This document shows positions 1 through 7,997 of a stretch of DNA of 64,000 nt, in pieces (the stretch's first letter is position 1; every line of letters starts with the position of its first letter). The notes beneath the pieces are model-generated. The model worked only from the letters and a program-made list of their open reading frames with translations, did no database searches and was not told the DNA's origin. The stretch comes from Bombiscardovia coagulans (lineage in GTDB: Bacteria > Actinomycetota > Actinomycetes > Actinomycetales > Bifidobacteriaceae). The DNA lies in assembly GCF_002259585.1 (NCBI RefSeq), contig NZ_MWWS01000004.1, positions 558,001-622,000 on the forward strand, read 5' to 3'. The position numbers and the translations under genes are program-made.

Positions 1-314
1 GACTGCAGGGAACGGATAGCGGTCTCACGACCGGAACCTGGGCCCTTAACAAAGACGTCAACCTTCTTGACGCCATGCTCCATGGCCTTACGTGCTGCCG
101 ACTCAGCAGCCATACCAGCTGCGTAAGGGGTTGACTTACGTGAACCCTTGAAGCCGACGTCACCACCTGAAGCCCAAGCGACTACTGCGCCAGATGGGTC
201 AGTAATTGAGACGATAGTGTTGTTGAACGTAGACTTAATATGCGCTTGCCCGACGGGAACCGACTTGCGATCCCTACGACGAGGTTTGCGCGTGGCCTGC
301 TTTGTTGCTGCCAT
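1..314 (-). CDS. rpsK: 30S ribosomal protein S11 (3' end outside window)
   Basis: Small-subunit protein of the platform that contacts 16S rRNA near the E site. About 104 codons are visible from the ATG at 314. They start [17 protein letters not shown] and contain the S11 hallmarks [26 protein letters not shown] and [15 protein letters not shown]. The family is usually about 130 residues, so roughly 28 C-terminal residues lie beyond the left edge. It follows rpsM in the alpha operon and carries the usual basic N-terminus. Confidence 0.97.
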   Translation of the reverse strand, partial: MAATKQATRKPRRRDRKSVPVGQAHIKSTFNNTIVSITDPSGAVVAWASGGDVGFKGSRKSTPYAAGMAAESAARKAMEHGVKKVDVFVKGPGSGRETAIRSLQ

Positions 315-392
315 TGATCCTCGTTTCCTTTAACGATTAAGATTACTTATTTGCTGATCGGAGGAGTACTGAAACTCCACCTGTTACGACCC

Positions 393-770
393 CTACTTGG
401 TCGCCTTCTTCTTTCCGGCGACTGTGCGCTTTGGTCCCTTGCGGGTACGGGCGTTGGTCTTAGTGCGCTGACCACGTACAGGGAGTCCCCTGCGGTGGCG
501 CTGGCCCTGATAGCAATTAATCTGGATCTTCCGGCGAATGTCAGCGTCAATCTCACGACGCAGATCACCCTCGATCTTGTAGTTGCCTTCGAGGTAATCA
601 CGCAGCGTTACTAGCTGCTCATCCGTGAGATCCTTGACGCGAATATCTGGGCTGATGCCCGTTGCGGCAAGAGTTTCTTTCGCACGAGTGCGACCCACAC
701 CAAAGATGTAGGTGAGAGCTATCTCAATGCGCTTCTCATTGGGGATGTCGACTCCGGCAAGACGTGCCAT
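393..770 (-). CDS. rpsM: 30S ribosomal protein S13
   Basis: Head protein of the 30S subunit that contacts the P-site tRNA and the intersubunit bridges. The product is 125 residues and starts [14 protein letters not shown], the conserved S13 N-terminus. The helix-two-turn-helix region ([12 protein letters not shown]) and the basic tail [14 protein letters not shown] are intact. An in-frame start 12 codons upstream exists but would add a non-conserved leader, so the ATG at 770 was chosen. It lies between rpmJ and rpsK as in other alpha operons. Confidence 0.98.
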   Translation of the reverse strand: MARLAGVDIPNEKRIEIALTYIFGVGRTRAKETLAATGISPDIRVKDLTDEQLVTLRDYLEGNYKIEGDLRREIDADIRRKIQINCYQGQRHRRGLPVRGQRTKTNARTRKGPKRTVAGKKKATK

Positions 771-899
771 GCTCGATTCCTTCTGTTTACGCAGGTCGTG
801 CACCAAATCGTCCGAATGCTCGGCCCGGGCCTGCGTGCTCGGGGTTCAGTCTCTCGACTGTGATTTGACGCCTATTGAATTATGCCGATGGAAATCTGC

Positions 900-1013
900 T
901 CAGCCTTGGCGCTGCTTATGACGCGGGTTGGTGCAGATCACCATGACGCGGCCGTGACGACGGATCACGCGGCAGTTCTCGCAGATCCTCTTCACACTAG
1001 GGCTGACCTTCAT
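900..1013 (-). CDS. rpmJ: 50S ribosomal protein L36 (zinc-ribbon form)
   Basis: The product has 37 residues, the standard L36 length. It starts [15 protein letters not shown] and ends PRHKQRQG. Cysteines in CENC, a later Cys (VICTNPRH) and the final His form the usual CCCH zinc site. It sits between infA and rpsM, the conserved order. L36 is a small protein that stabilises 23S rRNA late in assembly. Confidence 0.97.
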   Translation of the reverse strand: MKVSPSVKRICENCRVIRRHGRVMVICTNPRHKQRQG

Positions 1014-1036
1014 GGTTTTCCTTTGCTTCTTGTACC

Positions 1037-1255
1037 TTACTTATACCGGTACGTAATACGACCCCGGTTCAAATCATAAGGACTCATTTCAAGAACTACC
1101 CTATCCTGTGGCAGAATACGGATGTAATTCTTGCGCATCTTCCCAGATATGGTAGCTAGAACGATGTGCTTATTCTCAAGTTCGACCCGGAACATTGCAT
1201 TGGGCAACGCTTCCACGACCCGACCTTCAACTTCTATCACACCGTCTTTTGCCAT
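1037..1255 (-). CDS. infA: Translation initiation factor IF-1
   Basis: Binds the A site of the 30S subunit and assists IF-2 and IF-3. The product has 72 residues, exactly the family length, and is a single S1/OB-fold domain: [37 protein letters not shown] and the basic end [12 protein letters not shown]. In related genomes adk lies directly upstream. Here hsp20 and about 200 bases separate them, and infA has its own extended -10 promoter, so the alpha operon probably starts at this gene. Confidence 0.98.
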   Translation of the reverse strand: MAKDGVIEVEGRVVEALPNAMFRVELENKHIVLATISGKMRKNYIRILPQDRVVLEMSPYDLNRGRITYRYK

Positions 1256-1299
1256 GAGCCTTCAATCCGTCCGTTGGCTGATTACTTAACGTATCTTAA

Positions 1300-1353
1300 G
1301 ACACGCCAACTTGCTAGTATAGCACTCTTTTTATTGCATTGCTAGGCGTGTCG
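1300..1353 (-). promoter_or_regulatory. infA promoter region flanked by an inverted repeat
   Basis: On the minus strand an extended -10 (TGC plus TATACT, 1316-1324) lies about 60 bases before the infA start codon. It has a weak -35-like TAGCAA 17 bases further up. The segment is bounded by a perfect inverted repeat: GACACGCC at 1300-1307 on the plus strand, and the same octamer on the minus strand at 1345-1352. The arms bracket the core promoter, so an operator role is possible. The promoter call rests on motif matching only. Confidence 0.5.
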
Positions 1354-1405
1354 TCCTGATCCGTTAAGACCATGTCCTCTACCCGATATCTCATTCCTAC
1401 TATCA

Positions 1406-1443
1406 GAAAATGCTGCCGATGAAACAGTGTTCTTCGGCAGCAT
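1406..1443 (-). terminator. Terminator after hsp20
   Basis: Perfect 10-base stem (ATGCTGCCGA / TCGGCAGCAT, loop of 14) followed on the minus strand by TTTT. It lies 18 bases after the hsp20 stop and would separate hsp20 transcription from infA. Confidence 0.75.
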
Positions 1444-1461
1444 GTATCGTTAGAACAACAA

Positions 1462-1917
1462 TCAGCCTTCGATTGCAATGGTTTTCTTATTCTCAACAGG
1501 CGCAACGGAGTCCTTGGGGACACTTAGGTGCAAGGTGCCATTTTCAAACTTTGCATGAATATCAGTGTCTCTTATATTCCGCCCAACATAGAAACTGCGA
1601 GAGCATGAACCTGTGTAGCGCTCACGACGGATCCACTTACCATCATCATCCTGCGATCCCTGCTCACTTTGCTTTTCAGCTGCGACCACCAGATAACCAT
1701 CTTCGAGATGTACGTTAACATCATCCTTGGTGAAGCCCGGCATATCGATGTCTAACTCGTATTTACCGTCCTTATCGCGAACATCCGTGTTCATCATATG
1801 AGAAGGAACCACCCGATTGCTACTAGAGCGGCGGTTATCGCCCCAGTTATTGAAGAAGGGATCCTCGAAGAAATCGTTAAAAATTGAATTGCTCATCAGA
1901 GCTGGAAGCATTGCCAT
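1462..1917 (-). CDS. hsp20: Small heat-shock protein, Hsp20/alpha-crystallin family
   Basis: ATP-independent holdase that binds unfolding cytoplasmic proteins. The product has about 151 residues. A short N-terminal arm (MAMLPALMSNSIFNDFFEDPFF) precedes the alpha-crystallin domain (about residues 45-140), which contains DIDMPGFTKDDVNVHLEDG and the conserved KFENGTLHLSVPK. The ATG at 1917 was chosen because AAGGAG lies eight bases upstream; a GTG nine bases earlier overlaps that site. The gene sits between adk and infA, where ribosomal clusters usually have no insertion. A HAIR-like repeat about 180 bases upstream suggests HspR control. Confidence 0.93.
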   Translation of the reverse strand: MAMLPALMSNSIFNDFFEDPFFNNWGDNRRSSSNRVVPSHMMNTDVRDKDGKYELDIDMPGFTKDDVNVHLEDGYLVVAAEKQSEQGSQDDDGKWIRRERYTGSCSRSFYVGRNIRDTDIHAKFENGTLHLSVPKDSVAPVENKKTIAIEG

Positions 1918-2088
1918 AATACTCACTCCTTAGCGTGAAACACTGAACTGCCCTAAGCAAGAAGGTACTTTCATTTCCTTGCCGGTTAGCAAGGCAAAAG
2001 TCCTAACCTCTGACTCTCCAGAGGTTTCTTGCTGTTCACCATTTTCAACTCGCGTCGAGAGCTTCTATGCCAGCATTTACCTATGAGT

Positions 2089-2120
2089 GAAAAACTTGAG
2101 CTATACAGACTCAAGTTTTG
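2089..2120 (-). promoter_or_regulatory. HAIR-like HspR operator, also a possible terminator
   Basis: The 21-base core at 2095-2115 reads, on the minus strand, CTTGAGT, seven bases, GCTCAAG. This is the actinobacterial HspR repeat CTTGAGT-N7-ACTCAAG with one mismatch. The arms extend with A/T into a 10-base stem flanked by T runs on both strands, so it could also terminate adk transcription. It lies upstream of hsp20, which makes the heat-shock operator reading attractive. The two roles cannot be separated by eye. Confidence 0.5.
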
Positions 2121-2146
2121 TTTTTTATTAGTATCGACCACGCAAT

Positions 2147-2176
2147 AGGGCAAGGCAGTCCACGTTGCCTTGCCCT
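2147..2176 (-). terminator. Hairpin just after adk
   Basis: Eleven-base perfect stem AGGGCAAGGCA / TGCCTTGCCCT nine bases past the adk stop. On the minus strand no T run follows, so it is more likely a 3'-end stabiliser or part of a tandem terminator with the hairpin at 2089-2120. Confidence 0.4.
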
Positions 2177-2185
2177 TCATTTGTT

Positions 2186-2761
2186 TTAGCCACGCTCACT
2201 CAGTTGAGCAATGATGGTAGATGATATCTCATCAATTGCGCCCACACCGTCGACCTGTATGAGAAGGCCTCGTTCTTTGTAAATGCTGAGCAAGGGTTCA
2301 GTTTCCTTAGCATACACATCTAGCCGCTTAGCTATCACTTCAGGAGTATCGTCAGCTCGTCCCTCAATCTCAGCACGCTTCTTCATGCGTTCCATGAGTA
2401 CATCCCTATCAGCATTGAGGGCAACAACTGCGGTTAGAGGAGTTTGCAACTGATCAAGCATAACGTCTAACGCTTGCACCTGGGAGGCAGAACGAGGGTA
2501 GCCATCCAGAATCCAGCCAGCCTTTGCATCCTCCATGCCTAGCCGGTCAGCAACGATCTTGTTGGTCAGCTCATCTGGAACAAGTTCACCCTTATCGATG
2601 TAGCCTTGAGCTTCCTTCCCCAAAGGGGTGCCATTCTTCAAGTTGTAGCGGAAGATGTCTCCAGTCGAGATTGCTGGTATGCCATAGTTGTTAGCCAGCA
2701 AAGCTGCCTGAGTTCCCTTTCCTACTCCCTGTGGTCCCATAATCAGCAGTCGTTGTACCAT
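2186..2761 (-). CDS. adk: Adenylate kinase
   Basis: Converts ATP + AMP to 2 ADP in the cytoplasm. The product has 191 residues. The P-loop GPQGVGKGTQ is at residues 9-18, followed by the AMP-binding STGDIFRYNLKNGTPLG and the core motif GWILDGYPRSASQ. The lid is the short type (RAEIEGRADDTPEVI) without the four-Cys zinc site. Two adjacent ATG codons exist; the second, at 2761, has better spacing to AAGGAAG. adk normally follows secY directly, but here a two-gene ABC module lies between them. Confidence 0.96.
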   Translation of the reverse strand: MVQRLLIMGPQGVGKGTQAALLANNYGIPAISTGDIFRYNLKNGTPLGKEAQGYIDKGELVPDELTNKIVADRLGMEDAKAGWILDGYPRSASQVQALDVMLDQLQTPLTAVVALNADRDVLMERMKKRAEIEGRADDTPEVIAKRLDVYAKETEPLLSIYKERGLLIQVDGVGAIDEISSTIIAQLSERG

Positions 2762-2873
2762 CATCTTCCTTCGCTTATGAAATGTACGGCCCCGGTAGGC
2801 CCTTTACCCCTCCTATCATACGACTGCTACTGGAAGGAGCCTACTCATATCTACGAAACCACCAAGAACAGCA

Positions 2874-3545
2874 TTAGGACTTGCTCAAGTGTATGTTGCC
2901 TGAACACTGGTCGACAATAGACTGACTGTGAGTTGCCAGTAGAACCAGAGCACCCTGTTCAGCCTCCTGTTTCAGTACCCTCATAACCAAATCAGCATTA
3001 GCTTGATCCAAAGCAGATGTGGGTTCATCTGCAAGAATGACTGATGGTTGTTTCAGGATGAGACGGGCCAGGGCAACGCGCTGCTGCTCACCACCCGAAA
3101 GTGTGTATACCAGCTTTTTCTCGTAGCCCGCCAGTCCGACTGTTGACAAGACTTGATGGATTCGTGACGCTCTTTCCTGCCTGCTACCAGTCCTTACCTG
3201 GAGCGGAACCAGAAGGTTACGGCGTACACTCCAGCGGTCGATAAGCCCATAGTTTTGAAAAAGAAAGCCCAGGACCTGCCGCAAGTACCTTCGTTGTATG
3301 CCTGCTTTAACTTTTGGTCCAAACTGCCATTCCCCGTATCTTATGGTACCCGCTTCAAAGGGCTCGAGGAGTCCTAAACAGTTGAGCAAAGTAGTTTTAC
3401 CAGATCCCGAGTCTCCTGTAATAGCCGTCACCGAACCAGGTGAAGCGGTAAAGGACAGAGAGGACCAGATTGTCCGCTGACCAAAGTGCTTTTTCAAACC
3501 AGAGACAGTAAGTTCGGATGCTGTAGTAGGTAATTCTGTCATCAT
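2874..3545 (-). CDS. ABC transporter ATP-binding protein (MacB/LolD-like)
   Basis: Cytoplasmic ATPase of a two-gene ABC system with the membrane protein directly upstream (15-base gap). The product has 223 residues. It shows Walker A GDSGSGKTTLLN (about 43-54), Q-loop FLFQNYGLI, signature LSGGEQQRVALARL, Walker B VILADEPTSALD and H-loop LLATHS. All catalytic residues are present. Family features match ATPases of FtsX-type exporters, including those beside lactococcin-972-like bacteriocins. It is translated from ATG at 3545 (or 3542) behind AAGGATTG. The substrate is unknown. Confidence 0.93.
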   Translation of the reverse strand: MMTELPTTASELTVSGLKKHFGQRTIWSSLSFTASPGSVTAITGDSGSGKTTLLNCLGLLEPFEAGTIRYGEWQFGPKVKAGIQRRYLRQVLGFLFQNYGLIDRWSVRRNLLVPLQVRTGSRQERASRIHQVLSTVGLAGYEKKLVYTLSGGEQQRVALARLILKQPSVILADEPTSALDQANADLVMRVLKQEAEQGALVLLATHSQSIVDQCSGNIHLSKS

Positions 3546-3560
3546 ATCAATCCTTGGCTA

Positions 3561-5627
3561 TCAGGGTCGTTTAATGTCTTCGGCACGGAGTGTAGATTCA
3601 TAACCAGCCACAGCGAGAAGGGTACACAAGCTCCCTAAGACCAACAGTACAGCAGCAAGACCAGCATCACGCGGTCGATTCATGTGCCCCAGCATGGCCG
3701 CAATCAGCAAACCTGAAACAGCTAATGCCAGTTCTGTAGAAAAGAAGCTGGCATGTCGGCGCAGGAATCCATAACCGTGAATCATCTCCACGAAAGAGGC
3801 TCTTCGGCGCTTTTGGCTGTACACACTAGTACAAACTAAGGTCGACAGCAGCGTTGCAAATGCGCCGACAAGCAGGCCTAATACGTCTCCACGTTGTTCT
3901 CTCTTCGTCATCGACAATGTCACTGCCACTGAGTCAGCTGCATTGTCAATCCCTTGATAACCCTCACGTATACCCGCTTGCGTTAAGCGCCGATCAAGAC
4001 CATCAGCATCAAAGAACAATACCTCAGCTCGTGAGGCATAGGACAAATAGTCTATAGCACCTGGCACTCCAGCAGAGGGAGAGACAACTGCAAGCACTGG
4101 ATCAGTAACTGTCAAATCTTGCTGGTCTTCAGCTGGCATAAATTGCGTCCCATGGAAGGTTGCTAATGCTTGACCGCTTTTAATCCGGATAACCTTCCCT
4201 TGGATAGGCGCACTGGTACAGGCATTCACCGGTGTAGAGCAGATTTGGGTAAAACGGTCAATATATGTATCCTTTAATTCTTGAATATTCCCGTCATATG
4301 AATCAGGGACTAATAAAGTAAATGTGCCTTCTGGTTGTTCACCCACATGAAGAGGTTTTCCTGCTGTATCAAGCACCGTTTCGATGCCTAAATACCGCGG
4401 ATTCACAAGCATGGACCGACTACCGCCTAGTTCGTAGGAAGCACTACTAGACTGACCAGTGACCTGTTGCACTTCCTGCACACTATGGTCAACCAGAAGC
4501 ACCTGCCCCTGCTTATCCATATCTTGAATAATGCGTAACAGCTTAGGAGCTTCTTCAACATCGTCTGCATGGTGTCTGTGTACTAACAATCTCAAGACAT
4601 AAGCAGAAGGCAAGCTTGACCAGCGACCAAGCTGGTCCTCAGTATGCCTCACCGCTTCAATCCGATTCAAGGCACCAGAAGCTGTTCCAAACATCACAGC
4701 TAGCACCACCACCTGAACTACAGCAGCTAGCACGCCATCACGTATAACAGCACCTTGCCCTTTTATGACCTCCGGAATACTGTCTCTTAAGCTAGCAGCA
4801 CCTCCCAAGACAAGGAGGCTGAGCACGCAGAAAAGCAGTAAATATCCCTCACCGCCTAGCAGCACACTAAGGAAACGCCCAAGCTGATTACCATGGGTGT
4901 ACCAGAACAACACAGGTAATCCAAGAAGCGCTAAAGCTATCAGTCCAAATAGGGAAACTGCACCAAAGTCTGTCAATTCACTGCACAAGATAGGAGCTCT
5001 ACCGTAGCCATGCAGGGTTTTGATAGCGTGAATCTTACGGTTTCGTGATGTATCGTAGCCTATAGCTACTATCAACGTAGCAGCGACGATGACTAACGGT
5101 GCCGCCATGCTACCTTGTCCTAAGGAATACACTAAAGCACTCAATAAGGAATTTTCTTCCTGTCTTGTCTGAATGCCAGCAGCCCTGAGACGTGCCCCGA
5201 TAGACTCCAACTGTGTAGCATTTGCTGAAGCAGCATAGGAGCCGCGCACATCTTCCGTATTAATAGCGCTTGCAGGACGTACTTGTGTTTTCTGATCAGC
5301 TGCCGAAAAAGTGGGATAGGCGTATCCCCCGTGCTCGTAAAATGCTGTCACGTCCCCTACAAAAACGAAGAGCACCCTGCTTCGATAAGAATCATGAGCA
5401 TCTGGTTGTATCTTATAAATGTTGATGTGCAAATCTTCGGCACTACGTTGTATTTCTGCGAGTGCAGCTTTCTTAGAAGCAGCAGTCACTTCTTCTACAG
5501 CAAAACTGGTACTTGTTCCTGCTGGTTGCATTTGGTCCAGAGTGATCATGACCTGAAAGGTATAGAGTGCCATGAGAACCATAGATAGCCACACTGTCCA
5601 ACTGGATATTCGCCGTACAAGAGTCAC
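3561..5627 (-). CDS. Large ABC membrane subunit, bacteriocin-associated (DUF1430-like)
   Basis: The product has 688 residues. One N-terminal membrane segment (about 12-32) is followed by an extracytoplasmic part to about 180, then four segments (about 187-318). A second external domain of some 270 residues has a Cys pair (CSTPVNACTS), and three C-terminal segments follow (about 597-682). This duplicated FtsX-like layout and size resemble the integral membrane proteins that accompany lactococcin-972-type bacteriocin loci. The start is a GTG at 5627 behind GAAGGGG. No bacteriocin precursor gene is visible beside it, so immunity or peptide-stress export is an inference. Confidence 0.75.
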   Translation of the reverse strand: MTLVRRISSWTVWLSMVLMALYTFQVMITLDQMQPAGTSTSFAVEEVTAASKKAALAEIQRSAEDLHINIYKIQPDAHDSYRSRVLFVFVGDVTAFYEHGGYAYPTFSAADQKTQVRPASAINTEDVRGSYAASANATQLESIGARLRAAGIQTRQEENSLLSALVYSLGQGSMAAPLVIVAATLIVAIGYDTSRNRKIHAIKTLHGYGRAPILCSELTDFGAVSLFGLIALALLGLPVLFWYTHGNQLGRFLSVLLGGEGYLLLFCVLSLLVLGGAASLRDSIPEVIKGQGAVIRDGVLAAVVQVVVLAVMFGTASGALNRIEAVRHTEDQLGRWSSLPSAYVLRLLVHRHHADDVEEAPKLLRIIQDMDKQGQVLLVDHSVQEVQQVTGQSSSASYELGGSRSMLVNPRYLGIETVLDTAGKPLHVGEQPEGTFTLLVPDSYDGNIQELKDTYIDRFTQICSTPVNACTSAPIQGKVIRIKSGQALATFHGTQFMPAEDQQDLTVTDPVLAVVSPSAGVPGAIDYLSYASRAEVLFFDADGLDRRLTQAGIREGYQGIDNAADSVAVTLSMTKREQRGDVLGLLVGAFATLLSTLVCTSVYSQKRRRASFVEMIHGYGFLRRHASFFSTELALAVSGLLIAAMLGHMNRPRDAGLAAVLLVLGSLCTLLAVAGYESTLRAEDIKRP

Positions 5628-5686
5628 CGTTAGCCCCTTCGCACATGAGGAGAGGTCTACTGCTTTCAGCCCCTTTGTTGAATATC

Positions 5687-5715
5687 ATTGTATCTACCTA
5701 TCCGAGGTCTAGCAA
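5687..5715 (-). promoter_or_regulatory. Promoter of the ABC module
   Basis: On the minus strand TTGCTA (5710-5715), a 17-base spacer and TACAAT (5687-5692) form a good sigma-70-type promoter. It lies 60 bases upstream of the GTG start at 5627 and downstream of the secY terminator, so the module is probably its own transcription unit. Confidence 0.65.
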
Positions 5716-5772
5716 TTTTACCAACTTTGGACTGACAGGATTTCATAGTCTTCCTGACGACCACAATAAGAC

Positions 5773-5807
5773 AAAAGCTCAGTTAGCTTTTCTACAGCTA
5801 ACTGAGC
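5773..5807 (-). terminator. Terminator after secY
   Basis: Perfect 11-base stem GCTCAGTTAGC / GCTAACTGAGC with a 9-base loop, followed on the minus strand by TTTT. It lies 23 bases beyond the secY stop codon and closes the secY transcript before the inserted ABC module. Confidence 0.85.
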
Positions 5808-5829
5808 CTTTATATGATTACAAAAGTAA

Positions 5830-7158
5830 TCAGCCTTCCTTGTGGTCTCCCTCAAGCAAGAATCCAGTGTATTGGAACTGTTCAGTCTGCGCCTTAGCCT
5901 GTCGCAAAGTATCAAGACCCACACCAGCGATGATCAAAATGGTGGTACCACCAAATGGTAGCTTACCGTTCAGATGGAGGATCATAATGAGAACAGTAGG
6001 AATCATTGCTACGAATAACAGGTATACAGCACCTACTGTGTTCAACCGGTTCATGACATAACTCAGGTACCGGCTCGTTGCTCGACCTGCTCTGATACCT
6101 GGAATGAAGCCACCGTATTCCTTCATGTTATCTGCTGTCTCATCAGGGTTGAAGGTGATGGACGTGTAGAAGAAGCAGAAGAAGACGATCATCAGTGAAT
6201 ACAGGCAGATATACCAGACACTTGTTGTGTTCGCCAAATTCGTGGTGATCCACTTAACCCATGACTGTTCAGGTTTTCCAAACTGGGAAACCAGGGTCGG
6301 TATAGCTAAAATCGATGAGGCAAAGATTGGTGGAATAACACCAGACATATTGATCTTCAAGGGCAAATAAGTGGAAGATCCACCGTACATCTTTCGCCCG
6401 ATCATACGACGTGTGTACTGCACGGGGATACGGCGCTGTGAGAGCTCGATGTAGTTTACGAAGATCAGGATGACCAACAAAACCGCTACGACGATAGCGA
6501 ACTTCTGCCAATCACCATTCTTGCCGTTCGTTCCCCAACCGATGTTCCAAAGCTGAGGCAGGAAGCCTGAGCAGATAGAAGTAAAGATAAGAACCGACAT
6601 ACCATTGCCGATACCTTTTTCTGTTACCAGCTCTGCCATCCACATAATCAAGCCTGTGCCACCCGTCATGACGAGAATCATAACGATGAAGTTCCACACG
6701 GAACCATCAGGAATGACCTGCTGCTGGCAAGCACCATTAAAGAGTGCTCCTGAGCGAGCAGTGACCAAAATCGTCGTTGACTGCAAAATGGCCAAACCGA
6801 TGGTTAGGTACCGAGTGTACTCAGTCAGTTTTGCTTCACCTGACTGTCCTTCTTTGTGTAAGGCTTCGAATCTCGGAATCACAACCCTCAACAACTGCAC
6901 GACGATTGAAGCCGTGATGTAAGGCATGATACCTAAAGCAAAGATAGATAGCTGCAACAAGGCTCCACCGGAGAATAAGTTAACCAGCCCAATGAAATCC
7001 TCGTTACCAGCAGATGTGATACACTTCTGCACCGCTGGATAATCTACCCCAGGCGTAGGTATAAACGAACCTATGCGATAGATGATAATAATGCCAAAGA
7101 CGAAGAATATCTTTTTCCTCAACTCTTTGGTTTTGAAGGCCTGGATTAACGTCCTCAC
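5830..7158 (-). CDS. secY: Protein translocase subunit SecY
   Basis: Central channel of the Sec translocon in the cytoplasmic membrane. The product has 442 residues with ten hydrophobic segments. It starts MRTLIQAFKTKELRKKIFF, and the plug/TM2 region reads GGALLQLSIFALGIMPYITASI. The C-terminal cytoplasmic loops carry SQRRIPVQYTRRMIGRKMYGG and GIRAGRATSRYL, which contact SecA and the ribosome. It follows rplO as usual, but a terminator lies between them, so secY probably has its own promoter here. Confidence 0.98.
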   Translation of the reverse strand: MRTLIQAFKTKELRKKIFFVFGIIIIYRIGSFIPTPGVDYPAVQKCITSAGNEDFIGLVNLFSGGALLQLSIFALGIMPYITASIVVQLLRVVIPRFEALHKEGQSGEAKLTEYTRYLTIGLAILQSTTILVTARSGALFNGACQQQVIPDGSVWNFIVMILVMTGGTGLIMWMAELVTEKGIGNGMSVLIFTSICSGFLPQLWNIGWGTNGKNGDWQKFAIVVAVLLVILIFVNYIELSQRRIPVQYTRRMIGRKMYGGSSTYLPLKINMSGVIPPIFASSILAIPTLVSQFGKPEQSWVKWITTNLANTTSVWYICLYSLMIVFFCFFYTSITFNPDETADNMKEYGGFIPGIRAGRATSRYLSYVMNRLNTVGAVYLLFVAMIPTVLIMILHLNGKLPFGGTTILIIAGVGLDTLRQAKAQTEQFQYTGFLLEGDHKEG

Positions 7159-7254
7159 CTAGATTCCTCCCTAACAGCGCACTGCTCACCCCATGCCGCG
7201 CTAACAACTTCTTGTGCAATCATATCGTACGCACCGGTCAATACACGAACCCCG

Positions 7255-7296
7255 AAAAAGAATCGGCTCCCGCCCGTAATGACGGGGAGAGCCGAT
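7255..7296 (-). terminator. Terminator between rplO and secY
   Basis: Minus-strand stem ATCGGCTC / GAGCCGAT with an additional inner CCCGT / ACGGG pairing, followed by TCTTTTT. It lies 37 bases after the rplO stop. It would end or attenuate the spc transcript before secY. Confidence 0.8.
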
Positions 7297-7332
7297 CACT
7301 AATACTGAACTACGATATCAGCTCCAGCTGAC

Positions 7333-7809
7333 TCAGTCTTCAGAGACCGATCCGCCTGCTGCCTCAATCTTAGTTTTAGCAGATGCTGAAACCTTAACAC
7401 CCTTCAGGTTAAAGGCTGCTACAGCGTCTCCTTCTCCCAGTACCTTGACTGGGTAACCGGAGCGCACAGCACCTTTTGCTGAAAGATCCTCAGCAGTAAT
7501 ATCGGCGCCCTTGGGGAAGAGCTCTGAAAGCCTGCCCACATTGACAACCTGATATTCCTTCTTAAAAGGACTCTTGAATCCGCGGAGCTTAGGAAGACGC
7601 ATGTACAGAGGTAACTGTCCACCTTCGAATCCTGGACGGACCTGGTACCTTGCTTTGGTTCCCTTCATACCGCGACCTGAAGTCTTACCCTTAGAGCCTT
7701 CACCACGGCCTACACGAATGCGGTCTTTATTGGCTCCTGGAGCAGGGCGCAGGTCGTGCATGCGCAGAATGCTTGGTTCTTGAGTCTCAGTAGAGTTTTT
7801 GGTAGCCAT
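7333..7809 (-). CDS. rplO: 50S ribosomal protein L15
   Basis: Large-subunit assembly protein. The product has 158 residues. The glycine/arginine-rich L15 N-terminal part [20 protein letters not shown] and [17 protein letters not shown], then [19 protein letters not shown], are diagnostic. A 16-residue leader precedes the conserved MHDLRP; the ATG at 7809 follows closely on rpmD and was kept. It is the last gene of the spc transcript before the terminator. Confidence 0.97.
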   Translation of the reverse strand: MATKNSTETQEPSILRMHDLRPAPGANKDRIRVGRGEGSKGKTSGRGMKGTKARYQVRPGFEGGQLPLYMRLPKLRGFKSPFKKEYQVVNVGRLSELFPKGADITAEDLSAKGAVRSGYPVKVLGEGDAVAAFNLKGVKVSASAKTKIEAAGGSVSED

Positions 7810-7811
7810 AA

Positions 7812-7997
7812 TTAGTCTGCCTCCTCAACAGTGACCAAGTGACGAACCTTATCAATCATGCCTCGGTACACTGGAGTGTCATCGATGACAACACTCTGGC
7901 CTATCTTGCGTAGACCTAGCGACTGGGCATTGACCTTCTGGCGTTGAGTCTGGTTAGCGAATCCCCTGACCAGCGTAACTTTCAGCTGCTTGCTCAT
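7812..7997 (-). CDS. rpmD: 50S ribosomal protein L30
   Basis: The product has 61 residues, the normal L30 length: [55 protein letters not shown]. The ATG overlaps the rpsE stop by one base (TGATG), so the two are translationally coupled. A GTG one codon earlier was not used. rplO begins two bases after the stop. Confidence 0.97.
   Translation of the reverse strand: MSKQLKVTLVRGFANQTQRQKVNAQSLGLRKIGQSVVIDDTPVYRGMIDKVRHLVTVEEAD

Noticed and set aside
2089-2120. Hairpin read only as the adk terminator
   Set aside because: The 21-base core matches the HspR repeat too well for a pure terminator; recorded as dual possibility.
5473-5688. 71-codon frame at the start of the DUF1430-like gene, considered as a bacteriocin precursor
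   Set aside because: Its ATG lies inside the -10 element and it overlaps the membrane protein gene in another frame; no lactococcin-972-like features.
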